From Spirochaetota bacterium (GTDB lineage Bacteria; Spirochaetota; Spirochaetia; SZUA-6), in the NCBI GenBank assembly GCA_013151965.1, contig JAADHF010000126.1, forward strand, positions 1-64,000: a stretch of DNA of 64,000 nucleotides, written 5' to 3'. A model generated the notes under the pieces. It saw only the letters and a list, made by a program, of their open reading frames with translations. It searched no databases and had not been told where the DNA came from. Position numbers and translations under genes: made by a program. Below, piece after piece: positions 1 through 10,509 of the stretch. How positions within the stretch are numbered: the stretch's first letter is position 1; every line of letters starts with the position of its first letter.

Positions 1-765
1 TACGATAAATACGGTAAGTATAAGGCAGCAATAAAAGTGTTGAACCGGTGCTTAAAAATATTCCCCGATGAGAAATATCCGGGCCTTCTTTTACTGCATA
101 ACTATGTTTTATCGAATAATATCCCTGCTGCCGGAGAAGTTCTTAAAAATCTCATTGTAAGATTTCCCGGGGACGATTCACTTAATTTAATGGAATTAAA
201 ATTAAATTCAGAAAATTACCCTCCTGTAAGGTACGAAGCGGAAATCCGGAAGCTGTTTAATTCGAATCCTTCCGGTAATGATATTACGCTGTATTTAGTT
301 CAATACCTGCTTGAAATGAATGATCCGGAAGGCGCACAGAAGGTATTAATGATAAACATGCGGGCTAATAGAGGAATTGCTAAAGAATGGTGGTATGGTT
401 ACCATGGAATAATTAATGCAGAACTCGGGAAATTAGACGATGCCCGTGCCGATCTGTTAAAAAGCATATCCTTGTTTAAAAAATGGGATACGTACTATAA
501 CCTGGCGGTTGTAGAAGAACATAAAGAGTTGTACAGAGAAGCTCTTGTTTCCCTGAAAAATGCGGAAAATTTGCTTAATAGTGAGAGCCCGGATAAAAAT
601 AAAAATATCCGGATTTCCAGAATTCGTTATTTAACGGGGAAATTGTACTACATGCTTGGAAATATTTCATCCTCACGCAGAGAATTGAACTATTCGGTTC
701 AGCTGAATAGGAACAATCTTTCCAGTATTCTTCTTTTAAAAAAGCTTGAAGATGAAAAAAAATAA
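1..765 (+). CDS. TPR-repeat protein (5' end truncated by window edge)
   Basis: Frame is open from base 1 (YDKYGKYKAAIKVLNRCLKIFPDEKYPG...); TPR-like helical repeats to the stop at 765. Confidence 0.75.
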   Translation, partial: YDKYGKYKAAIKVLNRCLKIFPDEKYPGLLLLHNYVLSNNIPAAGEVLKNLIVRFPGDDSLNLMELKLNSENYPPVRYEAEIRKLFNSNPSGNDITLYLVQYLLEMNDPEGAQKVLMINMRANRGIAKEWWYGYHGIINAELGKLDDARADLLKSISLFKKWDTYYNLAVVEEHKELYREALVSLKNAENLLNSESPDKNKNIRISRIRYLTGKLYYMLGNISSSRRELNYSVQLNRNNLSSILLLKKLEDEKK

Positions 766-804
766 TGTTATCTTGTTGAAATGCTGAAATTATAAGGAGA
801 TTTT

Positions 805-1263
805 ATGGCTAACAAAACCGAAACGTCAAACTGTGTTATTGGTGAGGGTTCTGTATTTGATGGTCGGTTTTATGTTAATGGTTCGATATTGATAGAGGGT
901 AAATTTCAGGGAGATATAAAAACCGATGACCAGCTTACAGTCGGTCCTACCGGCAAGGTAAAGACGGATATAATTGCAAAAAGGGTTACCGTAGCAGGGA
1001 CATTGATAGGCAATATTGTAGCTTCCGAGGAGGTAAACCTTCTTCAGAGCGGCAAAGTACTCGGAAATATTACCACTCCGAAACTTACCGTGGAACCAGG
1101 CGTAATAACCGCAGGAAAAGTCACAATAACATCCGGTCATTCCGATGATCTGGAAAAACTAATCGAAGGTTCTTTCGGAAGCGAAACCGAGGAAGTCTTT
1201 TCGGGAATAAGCAGGGAAAAGAAAAAAGAAAAGATTAAAAGCGATGATTCGAATAAAGAATGA
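805..1263 (+). CDS. Bactofilin-family (polymer-forming cytoskeletal) protein
   Basis: GSVFDGRFYVNGSILIEGKFQGDIKTDDQLTVGPTGKVKTDIIAKRVTVAGTLIGNI beta-helical bactofilin core; SD aaggag upstream. Confidence 0.9.
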   Translation: MANKTETSNCVIGEGSVFDGRFYVNGSILIEGKFQGDIKTDDQLTVGPTGKVKTDIIAKRVTVAGTLIGNIVASEEVNLLQSGKVLGNITTPKLTVEPGVITAGKVTITSGHSDDLEKLIEGSFGSETEEVFSGISREKKKEKIKSDDSNKE

Positions 1264-1996
1264 GGATGAAATATCCGGAATACGGGAGTCGTGCAGATTA
1301 CTTGCAGAAACTTTTTCAGAATTAAAAAAAATTGTAAAAGAAGGAATAACCAGCAGAGAACTGGACGATTTTGCCAGAAATTATATAGAATCACACGGCG
1401 GCAGGCCTGCTTTTTTGGGATATATGAACTATCCGGCATCGCTATGCGTTTCTATAAATGATCAGGTTATACATGGAATACCCGGCAAAAGAAAGTTAAA
1501 GAATGGTGATGTAGTAAGCCTTGATCTGGGAATTGATCTGGATGGCCGTTTTAGCGACGCCGCTGTAACGATTCCAATCGGAGATGTAGATAAAGACAGA
1601 TTACAGCTTATAAAAGTTACCGAAGAAGCCCTTTACAGGGGTATCGAAAGGGCAGTAAAGGGTAACCGGGTAAGCGACATTTCGGAAGCTGTTTTTAATC
1701 ATGCAAAAAAATACGGCTATGGTGTCGTGCGGCAGTACTGCGGCCATGGTGTCGGTCTTGCTCCTCATGAAGATCCGCAGATTCCTAATTATCCCGGAGG
1801 AGCTCCCGACCCGAGATTAAAGGAAGGAATGGTTATTGCGATAGAACCTATGATAAATATGGGAACCTGGGAGATTAAGGTATTAAACGACCAATGGACT
1901 GTTATAACAGCCGATGGTATGGTTTCCGCACACTTCGAACATACTATTGCAATAACCCGAAGCGGAACGGAAATACTGACTAAACTATCTGATTAA
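1244..1996 (+). CDS. map: Type I methionine aminopeptidase (copy 1)
   Basis: Metal ligands present: SLDLG, SDAAV, CGHGVG, IEPM, HFEHT; overlaps bactofilin by 20 nt. Confidence 0.95.
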   Translation: MIRIKNEDEISGIRESCRLLAETFSELKKIVKEGITSRELDDFARNYIESHGGRPAFLGYMNYPASLCVSINDQVIHGIPGKRKLKNGDVVSLDLGIDLDGRFSDAAVTIPIGDVDKDRLQLIKVTEEALYRGIERAVKGNRVSDISEAVFNHAKKYGYGVVRQYCGHGVGLAPHEDPQIPNYPGGAPDPRLKEGMVIAIEPMINMGTWEIKVLNDQWTVITADGMVSAHFEHTIAITRSGTEILTKLSD

Positions 1997-2012
1997 TTCC
2001 GGAGGGGATATT

Positions 2013-3482
2013 ATGGCCGATAAAAAGCTGTTTAATTTTAAAGCCGCAGTTATGATTACGGGTTTCTTACTTGCAGGTATGTTTTTTTATTCATGTTCAA
2101 CAACTATTCCCAAAGGCGGGGAAAAAGTACCTGCAAAGAGTCTTTCTTACAACAGTATCGATGCACTTAAAAGTATTCAATATTCATTTAACCGTGTTGC
2201 GGAGAAAGTGCTCCCGGTTGTAGTGGAAATCGATGTGGAAGAAGTGGTAAAACAGAGCATACCCGAAGGTAATTGGCCGTGGGACTTTTTCTTTGGTTCT
2301 CCTCCGTCGGGCAGCAGGCCTAAAGAAAAAGAGTTTAAGAAATACGGGCTTGGTTCCGGTTTAATAGTTAACCGGATAGGTAATAAGGTTTATGTACTTA
2401 CAAATAATCATGTTGTAGGTGATGCTGAGAAAATAAAAATAAAGTTATACGACCAGAGACAATTTAAGGCAAAGCTTGTGGGGAAGGATTCGAGAAAAGA
2501 TATTGCCCTCGTGGTTTTCGAAACAAAAGAAAAAATTCCCATAGCAGAGTTAGGTGATTCGGATAATCTCAAGGTGGGAGACTGGGTACTTGCCGTAGGG
2601 AATCCGCTGGGTTTTGAATCTACTGTAACTGCAGGAATTGTAAGCGCACTCGGAAGACGCGGCGGACCAGCCGGGAATATAAATGATTTTATCCAGACCG
2701 ATGCAGCGATTAATCAGGGGAATTCAGGAGGTGCTCTTGTCAATATCGACGGCAAGGTTGTCGGCATGAATACATGGATAACTTCTCCGACAGGAGGCAG
2801 TATCGGACTGGGTTTTGCTATTCCCATTAATAATGCTAAAAAGGCTATTCAGGATTTTATTAAAAAAGGTAAAGTGGAGTATGGATGGCTCGGTGTAAAT
2901 ATAGGGGACCCTGTGCCTGAAGTTGTGAAAGATCTGAAAGTGGAGAATAAAAAGGGAGCCCTTGTATATGATGTTTTTAAAGGTTCTCCCGCCTATAAGG
3001 GAGGTTTGCTTCCCGGTGATTATATTACAAAAGTAAATAATACACAAATTAATAATTCGAACTATCTTGTACTGCTGGTCGGGGATCTTCCTCCCGGAAA
3101 ACTGGCGAAGTTTACATTGATCAGGACTGGCAGGACGGTACACCTGTCGATCAGAATAGATATAAGAAAAGAAGAAAAAAAACTTATAGCTCTTAAAAAG
3201 AATTTATGGCCCGGATTTTCCGTTGTAAGAGTTACCGATGATATTCGGGAACGGTTAAAATTGCCCGGCAAGATTGGCGGTTTGATAATTGCGAAAGTCG
3301 AATCCGGCTCACCGGCTGCAACTGCAGGATTAAAACAGCTTGATATTATAAAAAGTATAAACGATAAAGATATTAGAGATGTTATGGATTTTTATAAAAC
3401 GCTCAATAATAAATCGGATAAGGAGCTTTCATTTAAAGTGGTCAGAAAGGGCAGCGAAGTGCTTATAGGTCTTGTTCGATAA
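2013..3482 (+). CDS. HtrA/DegP-like serine protease with two PDZ domains, probable lipoprotein
   Basis: Lipobox-like FFYSC; catalytic NNHVVGD, KDIALVV, QGNSGGAL; PDZ segments GALVYDVFKGSPAYKGGL and GSPAATAGLKQLDII. Confidence 0.93.
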   Translation: MADKKLFNFKAAVMITGFLLAGMFFYSCSTTIPKGGEKVPAKSLSYNSIDALKSIQYSFNRVAEKVLPVVVEIDVEEVVKQSIPEGNWPWDFFFGSPPSGSRPKEKEFKKYGLGSGLIVNRIGNKVYVLTNNHVVGDAEKIKIKLYDQRQFKAKLVGKDSRKDIALVVFETKEKIPIAELGDSDNLKVGDWVLAVGNPLGFESTVTAGIVSALGRRGGPAGNINDFIQTDAAINQGNSGGALVNIDGKVVGMNTWITSPTGGSIGLGFAIPINNAKKAIQDFIKKGKVEYGWLGVNIGDPVPEVVKDLKVENKKGALVYDVFKGSPAYKGGLLPGDYITKVNNTQINNSNYLVLLVGDLPPGKLAKFTLIRTGRTVHLSIRIDIRKEEKKLIALKKNLWPGFSVVRVTDDIRERLKLPGKIGGLIIAKVESGSPAATAGLKQLDIIKSINDKDIRDVMDFYKTLNNKSDKELSFKVVRKGSEVLIGLVR

Positions 3483-4081
3483 TGTATAAAGAATTCCTTT
3501 CATATTTAACCGTGCGTAATAATGGAATAAAAATGGCATATAGTATTTATAAGGAAGGTTTTATACCGGATGTTGTATATGTTTTATTACGCGGCGGTGC
3601 CTATCTTGGCAATGTTATAAGCGAATATTTTAAACTCCTTCGAAGGGACAGGCATCCGATTTATTATGCCGCCGTTGTTGCCAGGTCTTATATAAATATA
3701 AATCAGCAGTCGGATGTAATGGTGGACGGCTGGACATATAATCCGGAACATTTAAGGCAGGGTGATAAGGTTCTATTGGTTGATGATATTTTTGATACCG
3801 GAAGAACGATTAATCAGCTTGTCGGCATAATAATGAAAAAAGGTATTCCCAGGGAAGATGTAAAAATAGCAGTTCACGATTATAAGATACGTTTGTACTG
3901 TAAAACAAAGCTTCCTGTCCAGCCCGACTATTACTGCAGAAAACATATTGTAAAAACGGAAGATGATGATTTCTGGATACACTATCTGAGCCATGAACTG
4001 GTAGGGTTAACGCAGAAAGAGAAGGAGGAGTATTACTATTCGGATGATCAGGCGTTGCGTGAAGCGCTTGAAAGCTTATAA
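3482..4081 (+). CDS. Phosphoribosyltransferase-family protein (HPRT-like)
   Basis: PRPP-binding motif VLLVDDIFDTGRTINQLV; start overlaps htrA stop (taATG). Confidence 0.85.
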   Translation: MYKEFLSYLTVRNNGIKMAYSIYKEGFIPDVVYVLLRGGAYLGNVISEYFKLLRRDRHPIYYAAVVARSYININQQSDVMVDGWTYNPEHLRQGDKVLLVDDIFDTGRTINQLVGIIMKKGIPREDVKIAVHDYKIRLYCKTKLPVQPDYYCRKHIVKTEDDDFWIHYLSHELVGLTQKEKEEYYYSDDQALREALESL

Positions 4082-7000
4082 AATTAATATTAAGAACCTC
4101 TTTTTTATTTCTTTATTAATGCTGTCATACCGGACGATAGCTGCTGAAGAACTTTTGCTTTTATCGGTGCATCCCGGAATATACGGAGAAAATAAAGAGC
4201 TCAGTATTGTTCCGCTAAAAAAGGATACCAGAATATGTTACGGTTTCTTAAATAATAGTTCCAATGATACAGAAACAACCGTTCCCTTTCTCGAACCTTT
4301 ACGTTTAACAGCAGTACAGGGAGAGGAAAGGCATTACAAAATAGCTGTACGGGTGTTTCAGGGAGAAGATGTATTAAAAACGGAATTTTTTAATTATACA
4401 ATAGACAGGCGAAATCCGCTGCCGGCTGAGATTTCGGTTAAAGGCGGCGAGTATTTTAGGCCTGTTAAACTATTATTCTCGCAGAAGGAATCGGAGAGTG
4501 TTTTTTATTCCATTAATGGTGATATTTATGATAAACCGCAGCGCTGGCAGGGGGATGCTCTTATTCTTAACGCACCGGCCGGTGCAAAAAAAGAATACAG
4601 AATCGACTACTATTCGGAGGATGCTGCAGGAAACAGAAGCTATGTTTCGACAGTCAATTTTACAATTAACCATGAAGAACCTTATTTAAAAATAATGAGT
4701 CCGGTAGATGGCGAATATGCCAACTATCAAATACTGTACATTGAGTATAAAAATATACAATGGATAAAATATACTCTCGACGGAAGCGATCCTGTAGAAA
4801 ACGGGATTGTATACAGTACACCGGCCCTGTTAAAATATTCCGGAAATCGCAGTCTTCGAATTGCCGCAAAGCCAAAATGGCAGTCCCCGGATTATATAAG
4901 GAAAAAAATATCGATAAATATAAAACCTGAAAAAAAACTATCCGTTACAGTGGATTATCCGAGCGGTATTTACAACAGGGGACTAAAAATATCCATAAAA
5001 GGTAATAAAAGCGGCAGGATATATTATACACTGTCGGAAAAAACTCCGAAGGATTATGATTTTTTATACAGCTCCGGGGTATATTTACAATCCATACCTA
5101 TGGCAAAAAAATTATACACCCTCAGGATAAGAGGATTTTATAATAACGGCAGGCGAAGCGGCGAATACCGGTATTTTTATATAATTAATCGCAGACGGCC
5201 CCGAAAACCGGTTATAGAATTCTCTGCAGAGCCGCCGTTTAACGGAAGAACGAAAGTTACAATCAGTACCAAAAGCAGAGATAAAATATTTTATACATTA
5301 GACGGAAGCAGTCCCGATTCGCACTCTGACAGTTACAAGGGTCCTTTTTTTATTTCGCCTGAAGATGCAAAGAACAAAAGGGCACTCACGGTAAAAGCCG
5401 TAGTTATTAATGATGCGGATATTATCGGGGACGAAGCGGTAAAATATGCAATTTTCGATACCGCGCCTCCTGCTCCGCCGCTTGTTACAGTACAGCACGC
5501 TGACGGACAGAACGGGGATGTTGTCTTAAAAGTTAAAGCTGCAAAAGATGTCAGGGTTTTATACGAAGTCTCCTCGTCATCCCCGCCTCCGGAAATTCGT
5601 ATAGGCAAATCGCCTTCGGCAGAGAAATATCTCTCGGTAGCAGTTCCTTATGGAATGGAGAAGGAGTTTTTGTTCAGGTTCGCAGCAGTAGATGCTGCAG
5701 GCAACCTGACGCCGGCAAAAAATATAATCAAAATAGTTATCGATAAAAAACCGCCGGATAAACCGGAGTTAACGCCTGTTCCCGGGAACAAAATGTATGA
5801 TCACGGCATATCGGTAGGAATACCGCAAATTAAAGGGGATGTATTTTACTCTTTAACCGACGACGGAGCCATACCTGACAGGCCTACAGAGAGAAGTAAA
5901 CGGTTAAAAGAGGAACTTAATTTAAACGGCATAAAGAGCAAACTTGTTCATTATCAGCTTAAACTTCTTCTCCGGGATAAAAACGGAAATATAAGCAGAG
6001 TCTTCGGTCCGTATCATTACTATGTGGATAAGCGAAAGCCTGTTGTTCCTCATATTAGAGATTTTGATAACGGCCGGCTGTACACCAATCATTCGGTTAA
6101 TATAACCATGCCTGATAATGCCCCGCTTATATATTATACCTTTACGGATAACGGCAGGGAACCGAAAGATCCGGATTTGAATTCTCCTGTAATACCGGGA
6201 AAACTGGTATTCAAAGGAACGGACGGCCTGGAAACAGAATACAGGGTTAAATTACTGCCTGTATCCTCAGGAGGAAATATTAAAGGAGATATAAAAAAAT
6301 TATCTTTTGTTATCGACCGCAAGCCGCCTTTAGTGCCTGCACTGGAGGGTATTTCCGGAGATGCCGTATATAGAAAACCCGTTTCCGTAGGTGTATTAAA
6401 ATCAGAGCCCGGCACGAAGGTATTTATAAGCTATTCCACATCCGAAAGTCCTCCTCCGGACCCGCTAAAATACGGAGAGGAATTAAAAAACAAGCTGGTA
6501 TTCGATGTCGAAGACGGTATTGAAAAAACCTTTAAGATACGCGTAACCGCACTGGACAATGCCGGAAACAGGTCGGTTTATGATAGTTTTTATACATTTA
6601 AAATAGATAAAAAACCGCCGGAAAATCTTGTTGTCAGCGGATTTCCTTCCAATGGCATTTCGAATGATGCCGTGGTCATATCCATGCATGTTTCAGGCGG
6701 AACCATTTATTACAGTATTACCGATGACGGCACAATACCTCAGATTCCGGATAGAAGATCAAAAAAATACGAATCACCTTTTATTTTAAACGGGAAACCG
6801 GAGAAAGAGGTAACATACAGAATTATTGCCAGGGCTGCGGATAGAGCGGGTAATTTTACGCATGGTTTAAGAATAAACAACATTACTGTCGACAGGAAAG
6901 CTCCTGAGAATCCTCCCGTCCCGGTTGTTGTAAAAACGGATTTAAGAAACATTCGCAGTGTAATATGGAAAGTACCTGAAGGGAATAAAATTTATTATAA

Positions 7001-9317
7001 ATTCAATGATGATTATCTTCCGTATAATAGCCCTCTGACTATAAAAAAAACAACCACAATCGAGTACTATATGGAGGATAGAGCAGGCAACAGGAGTCCG
7101 GTAAAAGAATATACAGTTAAAATATTTGCTTCTTCTTATCTTTTACCCCCTTATATTACAGGGGTTAAAAGTCATGCTGTTTATAACCATCCCGTAAAGA
7201 TAGCGTTTAGAACAAAACGGGGCACCGTACATTATGAGATAACTCTGGATGGGACGGAGCCTTCCGATGTAACTATCGATTCTCCGGCAGGCAGTGGTAT
7301 TGTTCCTGTAAATGTAATTGACGGAGACACAGTACCGGTCAAATTAAAAGCCCGGGTTTTTGATAGTAACGGAAACAGCTCTGATATATCGTATGTAAGT
7401 TTTCTATTGGACAGGACTGCTCCGGAAGCTCCGGTTATTACGGGAATAGAAAATCAGGGACATTATCAGGAAACAAAAAGGATTTCACTTTTAACCGACG
7501 AGGGGTTAATATATTATGCGCTGTCATCGAGCGGGAAGGATCCTGAAATACCGAAACAAACCAGGGCTCATCGTTATAAGGGTGAGATTGTTCTGCCTGC
7601 GGAAAACGGAAAAATTAAAGATTACAGGATCATAGCTTATACGGTTGATAAAGCCGGCAATAGAAGCAGAGATATACCTGTGTGGCGAATAGTGATAGAT
7701 AATAAAATTATTTATGTTTCCTCCGGCGGTAACGATTTATACGAAGGTACGGCATCCAAACCTTTAAAGAGTATAAAGAGAGCTGTCGAACTTGCAGATC
7801 AGCAGAGCAGGCGGACAATTTATATTGCAAGCGGTATATATAAACTTAACCGGCCATTAAGAACAGGAAACAGGACCTTGACGATCCGGGGCGGTTTTGC
7901 ACCGGATACCTGGAAGGTATCCCGTTTTCAAAAAACAGAAATAACGACAGGTAAATACTTTAATAAAGGAGATGCCCTTATTATTTTAGACGGGGGAAAA
8001 TTAAAGATTATAAACTGCAGTTTATACGACTATAGCGGCAGGGCAGAGTCTCTTGTTTCTGTTTCCGCAGGCGAGTTGGATCTTAAGGATGATTTTTTAG
8101 AAGTAAACGGCAGCAGCAAGGTAAAAGGAATTGTCCAGACAGGGGGAAAAGTAACGGTCAGGAATTCCGAACTATCCGTCGGAAAGGCTTCCGCTGCGGT
8201 TCTTATAGATTCAGGGAATGGTGATCTGTATCTTACGGGAACATCTCTGGAAGGTGCTGTAAAGCAGAAAGATTTTACGGCACTTAAGCTTTTTAAAAAC
8301 AGAGAAGTTTTAATGAACGGAATAACGATAAATCCGGGTTCTGGTAATAATTTAACCGGAATAGATGCGGTTGATACGAATATGAAATTAACCGGCAGTT
8401 CAGTGTTATCCGGCAGCGGATCGGAGAGTGCATATGCAGTATTCATGAGAAACACAAATGCCGTACTGTATAAGAGCAGAATAAAAACACTTTCTTCGGC
8501 GGCTTATCCGGTTGCCGTATTTTCCGAGAATTCAAGATTAACGGTAAGCAATACGGATTTTAAAGTAGCAGGTCTATATGGTGCAACAGGATTACAGATA
8601 AAGGGCGGATATACGCAATTTGATAATAATAGAATCGAAGGCATTAAATCACAGGAATATCTCTATATGATCAATTTAACCGGTAATGGTATTTTTACAA
8701 ATAATGTAATCAGCGGAGGAGAATCCGGTGATTTTATCTGTATACAGCTTTTTAAATCCGTTTCGAGCTGGTTTAATAATACAATTATCGGAGGAACCGG
8801 AAATGGTTTTACCATAGGTTTCTATGTCGGAGAAGCATCAAAGCCGAAGATAGTAAATAATATCATAGTAAGGGAAAAAGCTTCTGCAGGAGACGGTATT
8901 TTATTTGCCGGAAGTAAATCCGTTAATTTTCCTATAGTGACAAATGATTTTACAGGATGGAATAATCTTATTAAAATTGCTCATATAACACCTAAAAAGG
9001 TAAATATTTATCCGTATCAGAACAATATCCGTAATCAGGAAATTAAAAGTATAGAGAAGCTCAATAACCTGGATAAGAATCCTTTCGGCGGCATAATCAG
9101 CGGTAATATAACGGAAGATATCGAAAAAACTTTCGGGGCCTTAAAAAAGGATAATTATCATCTTTCAAAATTATCGGAATGTATTAACGGCGGCACGGGC
9201 AGAAGCAGTAAAAATAATTACAAATTGCCGGAAAAAGATTTTGACGGTCAAAGCCGGCCGGCCCCTTTAATAGGAATTAAACCCATGTACGATATCGGAG
9301 CGGATGAATTCTATTAA
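4044..9317 (+). CDS. Giant secreted protein: about 12 chitobiase/HEX_C-like modules followed by DUF1565-type right-handed beta-helix
   Basis: Signal peptide-like N-terminus; recurrent PxxPxV...G.Y...V.I...G.IYYT.DGS.P modules linked by DKKPP/DRKAP; then IYVSSGGNDLYEGTASKPLKSIKRAVELA and beta-helix. Confidence 0.85.
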   Translation: MIRRCVKRLKAYKINIKNLFFISLLMLSYRTIAAEELLLLSVHPGIYGENKELSIVPLKKDTRICYGFLNNSSNDTETTVPFLEPLRLTAVQGEERHYKIAVRVFQGEDVLKTEFFNYTIDRRNPLPAEISVKGGEYFRPVKLLFSQKESESVFYSINGDIYDKPQRWQGDALILNAPAGAKKEYRIDYYSEDAAGNRSYVSTVNFTINHEEPYLKIMSPVDGEYANYQILYIEYKNIQWIKYTLDGSDPVENGIVYSTPALLKYSGNRSLRIAAKPKWQSPDYIRKKISINIKPEKKLSVTVDYPSGIYNRGLKISIKGNKSGRIYYTLSEKTPKDYDFLYSSGVYLQSIPMAKKLYTLRIRGFYNNGRRSGEYRYFYIINRRRPRKPVIEFSAEPPFNGRTKVTISTKSRDKIFYTLDGSSPDSHSDSYKGPFFISPEDAKNKRALTVKAVVINDADIIGDEAVKYAIFDTAPPAPPLVTVQHADGQNGDVVLKVKAAKDVRVLYEVSSSSPPPEIRIGKSPSAEKYLSVAVPYGMEKEFLFRFAAVDAAGNLTPAKNIIKIVIDKKPPDKPELTPVPGNKMYDHGISVGIPQIKGDVFYSLTDDGAIPDRPTERSKRLKEELNLNGIKSKLVHYQLKLLLRDKNGNISRVFGPYHYYVDKRKPVVPHIRDFDNGRLYTNHSVNITMPDNAPLIYYTFTDNGREPKDPDLNSPVIPGKLVFKGTDGLETEYRVKLLPVSSGGNIKGDIKKLSFVIDRKPPLVPALEGISGDAVYRKPVSVGVLKSEPGTKVFISYSTSESPPPDPLKYGEELKNKLVFDVEDGIEKTFKIRVTALDNAGNRSVYDSFYTFKIDKKPPENLVVSGFPSNGISNDAVVISMHVSGGTIYYSITDDGTIPQIPDRRSKKYESPFILNGKPEKEVTYRIIARAADRAGNFTHGLRINNITVDRKAPENPPVPVVVKTDLRNIRSVIWKVPEGNKIYYKFNDDYLPYNSPLTIKKTTTIEYYMEDRAGNRSPVKEYTVKIFASSYLLPPYITGVKSHAVYNHPVKIAFRTKRGTVHYEITLDGTEPSDVTIDSPAGSGIVPVNVIDGDTVPVKLKARVFDSNGNSSDISYVSFLLDRTAPEAPVITGIENQGHYQETKRISLLTDEGLIYYALSSSGKDPEIPKQTRAHRYKGEIVLPAENGKIKDYRIIAYTVDKAGNRSRDIPVWRIVIDNKIIYVSSGGNDLYEGTASKPLKSIKRAVELADQQSRRTIYIASGIYKLNRPLRTGNRTLTIRGGFAPDTWKVSRFQKTEITTGKYFNKGDALIILDGGKLKIINCSLYDYSGRAESLVSVSAGELDLKDDFLEVNGSSKVKGIVQTGGKVTVRNSELSVGKASAAVLIDSGNGDLYLTGTSLEGAVKQKDFTALKLFKNREVLMNGITINPGSGNNLTGIDAVDTNMKLTGSSVLSGSGSESAYAVFMRNTNAVLYKSRIKTLSSAAYPVAVFSENSRLTVSNTDFKVAGLYGATGLQIKGGYTQFDNNRIEGIKSQEYLYMINLTGNGIFTNNVISGGESGDFICIQLFKSVSSWFNNTIIGGTGNGFTIGFYVGEASKPKIVNNIIVREKASAGDGILFAGSKSVNFPIVTNDFTGWNNLIKIAHITPKKVNIYPYQNNIRNQEIKSIEKLNNLDKNPFGGIISGNITEDIEKTFGALKKDNYHLSKLSECINGGTGRSSKNNYKLPEKDFDGQSRPAPLIGIKPMYDIGADEFY

Positions 9318-9368
9318 AGTTTTTTCCCGGGTTCCGTGACCGGGTTCCGGGACGGGCAGAAACCTGAC

Positions 9369-10499
9369 CTATTCCCATTTCCATCCGGTATCGCTATCCG
9401 GAGTTGTATTGCTCCATAAGCCGGAACCGTATGTGCCGATAAAAACCGTCGGCGGAATAGTCGTTGAATCAACATAAAAATTAATGATTATGCCATTGTA
9501 CAGTTCCGAGATCGTACTGCCGGGAAATCTTGTTACATTGCCGTCTTTTGTAATGTCTCCGGTTATCCTGTAAAAGCCGTAACCATTTGTCGCTGTAAAC
9601 AGAAGGCTGCCGGTTACCTGGACAAATCCTCCGAAGGGAACTTCCTTTCCGGAAACTTTAACGGAATCTCCATAGACTGTATCCCATGTAGTTCCGTCGT
9701 CACCGCTGCTGTAAATAATACCGTTTTTTGTGGAAACAAATAAACGCGAAAAACCACTGGAATAGAATATACCGCCGAAACCCTGAACCGGAACGGATAA
9801 CGGACTGGTATAGGTGATTTCCGAAAGAGCCGACAGGCTGGAACCTTTAAATATTTTACTGGCTGTTATGACCCAGTACATCGATGCGGAGGAATTGTAT
9901 GCGGCATCTATTACTGCAAGGGGCTGACCTGTAAGTGCATCGGCAGCGGAAAATGTTGTTCCGTCGGTAGAGTAGTAGAGATTGTATGTATTGGGACTGC
10001 TGCTTTCTCTCGTTGCCGCAAGGAGTGTGTTATTGACAACCATGAGATTGTCGATCTGCTTGCCGGCAATATTCGAGGAAGCGACAGCGTCCCATGTTAT
10101 GGTTGACCCCAGGGAACCGGTAGAGTATAGCCCGTACTCGGAGCCGTCACGTGAAACAAAGGAAGCAAAGTAACTGCTGTTGAATACGACAAGTTTATTA
10201 CAGAGCATTTTCGCACCGGAAGTATCGGTAACTCCGGAAAGTGATGCCTTATTCCATGTGGTGTCCGCGGCACCGGAAGCAGCCCTGTAAAAAATGGAAC
10301 CTGCAGCAGCATAATAATTTGTTCCGTCCCTGACCAGGCTGACAACGGTAAGCGTATTATTAAGGGAATTGTCAACAACTTTTGTTTCATTTTCCAGGGT
10401 ATAAAATATCGCATTGGAACTTTCCGTGCAGGATAGAATAAATACGGTAATTGTAATTATGACTGCAGTCAAAGCAGATATTATTAGTTTATGTTTCAT
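9369..10499 (-). CDS. Lipoprotein with BNR/Asp-box beta-propeller-like repeats
   Basis: Start moved from the track (10616) to MKHKLIISALTAVIITITVFILSC, which has a lipobox and SD agggag; Asp-box-like SGDDGTTWDT, YYSTDGTTFS. Confidence 0.75.
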   Translation of the reverse strand: MKHKLIISALTAVIITITVFILSCTESSNAIFYTLENETKVVDNSLNNTLTVVSLVRDGTNYYAAAGSIFYRAASGAADTTWNKASLSGVTDTSGAKMLCNKLVVFNSSYFASFVSRDGSEYGLYSTGSLGSTITWDAVASSNIAGKQIDNLMVVNNTLLAATRESSSPNTYNLYYSTDGTTFSAADALTGQPLAVIDAAYNSSASMYWVITASKIFKGSSLSALSEITYTSPLSVPVQGFGGIFYSSGFSRLFVSTKNGIIYSSGDDGTTWDTVYGDSVKVSGKEVPFGGFVQVTGSLLFTATNGYGFYRITGDITKDGNVTRFPGSTISELYNGIIINFYVDSTTIPPTVFIGTYGSGLWSNTTPDSDTGWKWE

Positions 10500-10509
10500 A
10501 TTAAGCTCC

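Noticed and set aside
8030-8455. Antisense 141-aa ORF
   Set aside because: Mirror of the beta-helix coding frame; no motif, no SD
9318-9368. GC-rich CCGGGTTCCG direct repeat between convergent genes as a terminator
   Set aside because: It is a direct rather than clean inverted repeat and has no properly placed T tract on either strand
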